Shown here piece by piece: positions 48,801 through 57,800 of a DNA stretch of 64,000 nt. This DNA comes from Sabellastarte sp. h YS-2021 (taxonomy: Eukaryota; Annelida; Polychaeta; Sabellida; Sabellidae): assembly GCA_964017235.1 (NCBI GenBank), contig OZ024929.1:19899464-19963463 (forward strand). Direction: 5' to 3'. Both the position numbers and the translations under genes were made by a program. Under the pieces are notes generated by a model. That model worked only from the letters and a program-made list of their open reading frames with translations. It was not told the origin of the DNA and did no database searches. Position 1 is the first letter of the stretch. Every line of letters starts with the position of its first letter.

Positions 48801-51800
48801 AAATATACACACATGGAGAACCACAACAAAGGAAAGAAGATAGTCAACTGTTCCCTGAGTTTATCTATAAACAGAAAAAAAGGGTTTTAAGATGAGTTAA
48901 ACAATTTTCTATGCTAAAAAAAGGGTGAGTATTAACATGAATTTATGAATCTATGTAAATACAGGCCCTGAATATAATTGCACAGCAAAATTACCTTCAC
49001 AGGAAGCTTGACAAGAAACGGCGCAAAGAATTTCTCAAAGAAAGTGACCACTAGGGAGCGCTGGCTGCACTTGCTAGGTTGGTAGTCTTTGTGTACATAA
49101 CAACAGCAACACGCATTACGACTAGACTCGGCTCGCATCTGGTCATAAGCAAGACAGGCGACAAATAACAGCACTTGGAACAGGAAGCAGGCAAGAATAC
49201 AAAGGGCAGAGTAGATACAGAATGAACGCAGTGCAGGGAGGATCTGAAATATAGAAAAATAGACATAGAATGTATGATGCAAATATTAAGCAGCAAATAC
49301 GGAATGACAAAGGTCAAACTTAACATTTTACAGAATGAACACAGAAATAAGTCAATTTGTGGCTCAACACGGATGGCCCGGTATCTCTTTTATGAAACTG
49401 AGTTAACTGACCCAAATCTTGGTTCTTCTGTTTTAGTATGAACCAAATGAAGCATCAGTACAGGAAACACAGAGGTTGGTGTAACATATTTATTTAAAAT
49501 AAAAGGCTAAAAATCTGTGAAAGTTAGGGAAATTGTGTGAAAAATGAATAACAGGTTTCACCCATGTCAGTTATGGAAATAAACAAGATTTTAATAGTTT
49601 TTACAAGTACTTGGTACATCAGTTTGTGCTCAGTTATCTCTTTGTAAATATATATTTATGTGCTTAAGTTTCACTCGGCATTCATTTTAGCTATTTTAAC
49701 TACTGAGCTTGGATAGTAAAAATTAATTCCATTACATGTTTTACTTAACTTACAGTTGTTGATCCCACAGCGAAGGCCAGTATATCGGTGAGCGAGGTAA
49801 CAGTAATAGACATGCCAGCATGTTTCATCGTCAAGGCAATGCGTTCAGGGATGGGTTTGCTGTGCGTTTCTGGGCTGAGATTCTCCCAGTTCTGAACAAT
49901 CACAAACATGTCGTCCACTCCAATACCTGGAAAAATGTGGGCACAAGCAATCAGTGACCGGTTAACACCAGGTCACATACTTAGGGTTTCCCTTTAGAGG
50001 CACATTGAGAAATCAATAACCAAAACAAATTGGGGACATGAGTCTTCTGAACATAGCAATTACTCAGATTGGCCCACTGAGAAATGGCCACAACAAAGTT
50101 TCAGGGTCCTTCAGTCAAAGGTCAAAATTGTTTTTATGTCCCGTTCAACAACTAGGGTCATATTGGGACAGGCCCTCAGTATTTACCATCTTGTGGGAGT
50201 CAAACCCAAACAGAGGTGACTACCTGTGATTAGATGCCAAACCTGCTAACAACTAGGCCACTGAGGACCTCTCCAGGGCCCTTCAGTACCCTGTAGTTAA
50301 GGCTGAAAGAACTAAAAAAATGTTTTTGCTAACAAAAACTAAGCGTCCCAAAAAGGTTCACTGCAATATAATATACAGTAGAAAAAGGTTTTTGAAAATA
50401 AAAACATGCAGTGCTGAGAGAAGAAGTGAAAGTTAAGCAGACAGTGTGGAAGTTCATGCATTAACATGAAAGAAAAATTTAAGCTTTATTTTGTTTTCTA
50501 TGGTCATAAATTGCGAAAAGTTAATTGAATGAATGCTCTGGCTAAGAATGCATAAAGCATCAATACTTATAATAGGTCGAAAATTACACCATAAAACTAC
50601 TTAATTAAAGAGTAACAGTGCTTTATAAATGCCATATATCTATTTACATTTTAGAAAAAGGCATAGTAAAATGTGAGCCTTTAGAAAGGCAAGAAGTTTA
50701 TGATACAATGCTTTGAACACATCTATCTGGTAAATCTGACCAGCTATCTAGACTCTTCACATAAGGTTTCCCAATACCTCTGAATATATTGTAAATCTCT
50801 AAAAGCAAGAATAAAATAGATATAAGGCAAAAACACAAAATCGGCTATTTGATGAATCCAGTTTGATCCATAAAAAGGATGGGGGGTGGAGGGGGGGGGC
50901 AGGGTGTAAATCTGACCAGCTATCTAGACTCTTCACATAAGGTTTCCCAATACCTCTCAATACATTCTAAAGCTCTAAAAGAATAAAGGAGATAAGAGGC
51001 AAAAACACAAAATCGGCTATTTTATGACCCCAGTTTGACCCGTAAGGGGGGGTCCGGGGGTAAATCGGACCAGCTATCTAGACTCTTCACATATTGTTTC
51101 CCAATACCTCTTAATACATTCTAAAGCTCTAAAAGCAAGAATAAAGCAGATAAAAGGCAAGAACACATAATCGGCTATTTTATAACCCCAGTTTGACCCA
51201 TAAAGAGTAGTGGTGGAACGATTCGACGAAAACTCGATTCGTAGACTCGATTCCGCGTTTTAGCATCTACATCGATCCCTATTGGAAACGTCGGCGACGA
51301 AAAAAAAATGAAACCACAGAAGACGTTTTGAGTGGACGATAATAGAAATACTAGCTACAATGAAGGAATGACACACAACTAGCGTGGTTTTACAACGAAT
51401 AGCTATATTATGAAGGCGAACTTACTGGCTACAATGTACAGTTTAAGAAGCATTAGCGGTAACTAAATTGATTTTAATGGGCGATAATCGGGATTTCATG
51501 CTGTCGCGGTACTTCGTTTTTATGTTTAATGTATGTTTAAATAGCCATAACTTCCTTATTTCTTGTCCAATTTTCATAATTTTTTCAACATGGTGTTCAG
51601 TTTAATTAGCTGTATTTCAATTTGTATCACATTGTCAGGAAACCCCTCAAAGAACTGCCGTGACCTTTTATTTGCTCATTAATATTAATGAGGCAGGTAC
51701 TAGTATAGTTTTCATCTTAAACCAGCATATCAATTTATAAAATATTATTAACCAAAAAAAAATAATTTTTGGTGAAAATATAGTACATTTCCTGTAAATG

Positions 51801-54800
51801 TAACACCACTCTCAAGAAATAATTTTGTACTTTGGGTTGAACATCTTTACATTATTTTTTAAAGGAGGGTTTGAACCCCCTGACCCCCCTGGACCCACTA
51901 GTGCTATTTAGAAGTTTACATGTTAATTATAATCTATGAAACTTAACTGCAAGTTGTGAAACTTCTTGACAATAAAGTGACAGAACTTACATCCATTTTA
52001 TTCCAGAAAATAACTTTTATTATAATATATATTATAACTATTATTGTAAATGAATTTAAGATAACATAGAACCACAGTACAACATATATATCAACTAGAG
52101 GATCGCTCGCAAAAAAAAAAGATAATGTTTTTGCATAGCAAAAACAAAGCGTCCCGAAAAGGATATAAAGGTGAGTGCTAAAGTATTAAGAAAATGCTTC
52201 GTTTCTAGCCTTATACTGTTGTGGCAACCAAAGTCAGCGCAGTCTGCTCTATCTAGCACGGTTTTCAAGATATAAGCATTTTTGTGTTTTGCAAAAAATA
52301 AAAAAATTAAAAATGTCCGCTATATTTGGCGAGACAAAAATATTTTGAAAATTGGCATGGCTACTCTGCAGAGATCCCAGCAGGTCCAAAATTTTGTTGA
52401 GATCGCGCCATATAGCATGGTTTTCGAGATATAAGCATTTTTGTGTTTTGCAAAAACTTTGAAAATTCAAAATGGCCACCATTTTTGGGGAGACAAAAAT
52501 TTTTGTCAAGACCACTGCCGCGGTGTGTATCTCCCGCCGAGCATTAAAGTAGAAGAAATAGCTTTTCCAAGATATTCACAATTTTTCATTTTCGTGTGTG
52601 AAAGCTCTTCCAAAAGTAGGTGAATGAGTTATTTGAGAAAAATTGGCTATCTGCAATACTATTAAGAGATAATTCACATTTACTCATTTTGAGTAGGTGA
52701 ATAATTATCTATGGGTGTGAAACTTCACCAAGTGAAAGCTCTCCCAAAAGTAGGTGAATGAGTTATTTGAGAAAAATTGGCTATCTGCAATACTTTTAGA
52801 GATAATTCGCATTTACTCATTTTGAGTAGGTGAGTAATTAGCTATGGGTCTGAAACTTCACCATGTGAAAGCTCTCCCACAAGTAGATGAATGAGTATTT
52901 GATAAAAATTGGGTATCCGCAATACTTTTAGAGATAATTAGCATTTACTCATTTTGAGTAGGTGAATAAATAGCTATGGGTCTGAAACTTCACAGAGTGA
53001 AAGCTCTCCCAAAAGTAGGTTAATGAGTTATTTGAGAAAAATTGGCTATCTGCAATACTTTTAGAGATAATTCGCATTTACTCATTTTGAGTAGGTGAGT
53101 AATTAGCTATGGGTCTGAAACTTCACCAAGTGAAACCTCTCCCAAAAGTAGGTGAATGATTAATTTGAGAAAAATTGGCTATCTGCAATACTTTTAGAGA
53201 TAATTCGCATTTACTCATTTTGAGTAGGTGAGTAATTAGCTATGGGTCTGAAACTTCACCAAGTGAAAGCTCTCCCAAAAGTAGGTGAATGAGTTATTTG
53301 AGAAAAATTGGCTATCTGCAATACTTTTAGAGATAATTCGCATTTACTCATTTTGAGTAGGTGAGTAATTAGCTATGGGTCTGAAACTTCACCCAAGTGA
53401 AAGCTCTCCCAAAAGTAGGTGAATGAGTTATTTGAGAAAAATTGGCTATCTGCAATACTTTTAGAGATAATTCGCATTTACTCATTTTGAGTAGGTGAGT
53501 AATTAGCTATGGGTCTGAAACTTCACCAAGTGAAAGCTCTCCCAAAAGTAGGTGAATGAGTTATTTGAGAAAAATTGGCTATCTGCAATACTTTTAGAGA
53601 TAATTCGCATTTACTCATTTTCAGTAGGTGAGTAATTAGCTATGGGTCTGAAACTTCACCAAGTGAATGCTCTGCCAAAAGTAGGTGAATGAGTTATTTG
53701 AGAAAAATTGGCTATCTGCAATACTTTTAGAGATAATTCGCATTTACTCATTTTGAGTAGGTGAGTAATTAGCTATGGGTCTGAAACTTCACCAAGTGAA
53801 AGCTCTCCCAAAAGTAGGTGAATGAGTTATTTGAGAAAAATTGGCTATCTGCAATACTTTTAGAGATAATTCGCATTTACTCATTTTGAGTAGATGAGTA
53901 ATCATCTACGGGTCTGAAACTTCACCATGTGAAAGCTCTCCCAAAAGTACATGAATGAGTTATTTGATAAAAATTGGGTATCCGCAATAGTTTTTGAGAT
54001 AATTAGCATTTACTCATTTTGAGTAGGTGAGTAATTAGCTACGGGTCTGAAACTTCACCAAGTGAAAGCTCTTCCAAAAGTAGGTGAATGAGTTATTTGA
54101 GAAAAATTGGCCATCTGCAATACTTTTAGAGCTAATTCGCATTTACTCTTTTTGAGTAGGTGAGCAATTAGCTATGGGTCTGAAATGTCACCAAGTGAAA
54201 GCTCTTTGGGATAGCTGCTCTGCAGAGATACCCTGAAGATAAAAAATTTCGTCGAAATCGCTCTATGTAGCACAGTTTTTCGAAATATTAGCATTTTTAT
54301 GTTTTGCAATTTTTGCGCAAAAATTCGAAAATTGAAAATGGCCGCCATTTTTGGCAAGATAAAATTTTTTTGAAAATTGGCATGGCTACTCTGCAGAGAT
54401 ACCCTGTGGGTCAAAAATTTCGTCGAAATCGCTCTATCTAGCACGGTTTTCGAGATATAAGCATTTTTGTGTTTTGCAATTTTGCGAAAAATTCGAAAAT
54501 TCAAAATGGCCGCCATTTTTTGCGAGAAATTTTTTGTTTGAAAATTGGCATGGCTACTCTGCAGAGATACCCTGTGGGTCAAAAATTTCGTCGAAATCGC
54601 TCTATCTAGCAGGGTTTTCGAGATATAAGCATTTTTGTGTTTTGCAATTTTTGCGAAAAATTCGAAAATTCAAAATGGCCGCCATTTTTGGCGAGACAAA
54701 ATTTTTTTGAAAATTGGCATGGCTACTCTGGAGATATACCCTGTGGGTCAAAAATTTCGTCGAAATCGCTCTATCTAGCAGGGTTTTCGAGATATAAGCA

Positions 54801-57800
54801 TTTTTGTGTTTTGCAATTTTTGCGAAAAATTCGAAAATTCAAAATGGCCGCCATTTTTGGCGAGACAAAATTTTTTTGAAAATTGGCATGGCTACTCTGG
54901 AGATATACCCTGTGGGTCAAAAATTTCGTCGAAATCGCTCTATCTTGCAGGGTTTTCGAGATATAAGCATTTTTGTGTTTTGCAATTTTTGCGAAAATTT
55001 CGAAAATTCAAAATGGCCGCCATTTTTGGCGAGACAAAAATTTTTTGAAAATTGGGAAAAGTACTCTGCAGAGATACCCTGTGGGTCAAAAATTTCGTCG
55101 AAATCGCTCTATCTAGCACGGTTTTTGAGATATAAGCACTTTTGTGTTTTGCAATTTTTGCGAAAATTTCGAAAATTCAAAATGGCCGCCATTTTGGGCG
55201 AGACAAAAATTTTTTGAAAATTGGGAAAACTACTCCGCAGACATACCCTGCGGGTCAAAAATTTTGTCGAAATCGCTCTATCTAGCACGGTTTTCGAGAT
55301 ATAAGCATTTTTGTGTTTTCCTTATTTGGAAAATTCGTAATGATTCATTAATCATTAATTACTCAGCCATTTCTTGACCAATCAATGCCAAAATCTAATG
55401 ATTTCCAGATTTTAATAGAATGAATGTATTTGCCAAGTTTCAGGTGAATTGATAAAATTCCTTTCAAGTTATCATCCGGACAAGCTTCCCCATCGAAAAA
55501 AGACATTTTTGGTCATGTGACCTCTCTGATTGGTTGAAATGTCACTGCAGCATATTCAAAAAAATTCCCCAAGGCTACTGCCTAAACCTGCCAAATTTGA
55601 AAAGAATCCGTCTAACGGTTACAGAGTTATAAGGAAAACAAAATGCGGAGCCGGCGGAGCCTGAAGCTCTCCCATACACAAACAAGCGTCCCTTGCGGGA
55701 CGCTTAATAAAATATCAGGAAAGATTGATATATTTGAAAGAAAATTACAATAGTTATTTCTACTGGAAACCAAGATCAATATTTATAAATCCATCACTGA
55801 CAGTACCCCAGACCGTATTTTTTATGGAAGGAATTTTGTAAAATTGCCTGTATGACCCAAAAATCGATTCGACTCGATTAATCATCTCTGGGCTTTTCCG
55901 ATTAATCGATTCGGATTTTTAAGTCCGATTCCCACCACTAATAAGGGGGGATCCGGGGGTAAATCTGACCAGCTACCTAGACTCTTCACACAAGGTTTCC
56001 CAATACCTCTTAATACATTCTAAACTCTAAAAGCAAGAATAAAGGAGATATAAGGCAAAAACACAAAATTGGCTATTTTATGACCCCTAGTTTGACCCAT
56101 AAGGGGGGGTCCGGGGGTAAATCTGACCAGCTATCTAGACTCTTCACATATGGTTTCCCAATACCTCTTAATACATTCTAAAGCTGTAAAAGCAAGAATA
56201 AAGGAGATAAAAGGCCAAAACACAAAATCGACTATTTTATGACCCCAGTTTGACCCATAAGGGGGGATGCGGGGGTAAATCTGACTGGCTATCTAGACTC
56301 ATCACATAAGGTTTCCCAATACCTCTTAATACATTCTAAAACTGTAAAAGCAAGAATAAAGGAGATATAAGGCAAAAACACAAAATTGGCTATTTTATGA
56401 CCCAGTTTGACCCATAAGGGGGGGTCCGGGGGTAAATCTGACCAGCTATCTAGACTCTTCACATATGGTTTCCCAATACCTCTCAATACATTCTTAAGCT
56501 CTAAAAGCAAGAATAAAGGAGATAAAAGGCAAAAACACAAAATCTGCTATTTTATGACCCCAGTTTGACCCATATGGGAGGGTCTGGGGGTAAATATGAC
56601 CGGCTATCTAGACTCTTCACATATGGTTTCCTACTACCTCCCAATACATTTTATGGCTCTAAATGCAATACTTAAGAAGATAATAGGGGGGTTCACATGA
56701 ATTTTAAGCTTTCTGATTGGTACCTGTGAGAAAATCACTCATAAATCGGTCAATTTTCATTGGATCGCTCCCAAAATCTAATCAGCTCATGGTTTTGATA
56801 GTATAAACATGTGTATGAAGTTACAAGCCTTTGCGGTCAGTAGATTTTCCTGAACTGCGATGACGGGCGGGTGTACCCGAAAAAACTATTTTTTGATCAT
56901 GTGACCTTGATAAAGATCAAAGGTCAAATTTAAGCATGTGGAAAAATTTTCTCACGCCTAAGGTATATAACTGCCAAATATGGTTAAAAAGTTTGCAATA
57001 ATAAGGGAGATATTCAAGGGAGACCATAATGCGGCGGCGAGGAAACTGACGCGAAACCAAATAAGCGCCCTTTCAGGGACGCTTAATTAACTGTAGTAAC
57101 TGAATATAAGGTTAAAAAGCACTTAGCCAGTAGTGGGTAAATCGTTTATCGATATTGCTGATATTTATTGCTTTGGGACTGGGCTCTCGATTTCACGATC
57201 TAAACACGCATTTCAATATCGCCATTTTAAGTGAAACTGTAAACTTATCCAGCATCTATTTGAAATAAAGCCTAAATCTGAAGAAATTGTACACTTTTAT
57301 TTCACATTTTTGAAGTGTTTAATGGATTTTTCTGTGAAAACTGCAATGTTTTGATTTGAAAAATTTCACTTCCTGTTGGCGGTTCAGGATATACTAAAAT
57401 AAAACATTTTTGGTTTCCCAAATTGACTGTTTGGTAGACAATATCAACCCCCCATATCACCTGAAATTGAAATATTTTTACGTTCAATATTGATATCCAC
57501 ACAGCCAAACGATTTACCCATTATTAGCCAGCTCTAGTATTACTGGACCTGGGAAATGTTTCCTTGTGCATATCAACCCAAATGTATTGTATGGCTTCTT
57601 TATAATGGTTAACCTGTGAAAAGTACATTTCTTAATTTGGAATTTACGCAAAAATAAGCTTGCATTTTCTATAATTTTTAAGCACCTCAAGACTATTATT
57701 TGCAGAGTTTACTTTTGCAGCACATGTGCATCGGATATTTTTATGTCTTTCCTCAAAGATAATATACATCATAAACATTTAGCCATCTAGTGGACGGTTA

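Larger units (their letters stand above)
52095..55708 (-). mobile_element. Helitron-like family H copy H3 (innermost)
   Basis: On the - strand it starts ATTAAGCGTCCC with the hairpin CCCGCAAGGG and ends GCGATCCTCTAG followed by T (52094). The left flank and the right segment (55440-55700, 'CTTTCAAGTTATCATCCGGA') match H1 and H2. The body has two H-type units (about 52250-52500), a distinct 133-bp satellite (52540-54205), and about 6.5 more H-type units of 168 bp (54215-55320). Confidence 0.72.
51208..55940. mobile_element. hAT-type element inserted in H4 and itself interrupted
   Basis: The ends TAGTGGTGGAACGATTC and, inverted, TAGTGGTGGGAATCGGAC give a 9-base perfect terminal repeat. The flanks ATAAAGAG (51200-51207) and ATAAGGGG (55941-55948) are a degenerate 8-bp duplication lying within the H4 repeat unit. 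Its own sequence is 51208-52094 and 55709-55940; H3 fills the middle. Palindromic TCGATTCGACTCGATTAATC motifs lie near both ends. Confidence 0.7.
50312..57087 (-). mobile_element. Helitron-like family H copy H4 (outer host of the nest)
   Basis: The right end has TAAGCGCCCTTTCAGGGACG (57062-57081) with CTTAAT to 57087. The left end resembles that of H3 (TGTTTTTGCTAACAAAAACT then AAGCGTCCC at 50341). The body is a minisatellite with units of about 175 bp ('GACCAGCTATCTAGACTCTT', 'TTTCCCAATACCTCTTAATA'): about three units at 50730-51200 and about five at 55949-56690. The array is split by a hAT element at 51208-55940. The left CTAG terminus is not clear. Confidence 0.6.

Noticed and set aside
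52540..54205. CRISPR-like regular array
   Set aside because: Units of 133 bp repeat head to tail without unique spacers. This is a tandem satellite in an animal genome.
54172..55377. Overlapping open frames with repeated 'FAIFAKNSKIQNGRHF'-type peptides, also at 39244-39784 and 52249-52623
   Set aside because: They are translations of the 168-bp tandem unit (period divisible by three), open on both strands by composition. There is no start context or homology to support a repeat protein.
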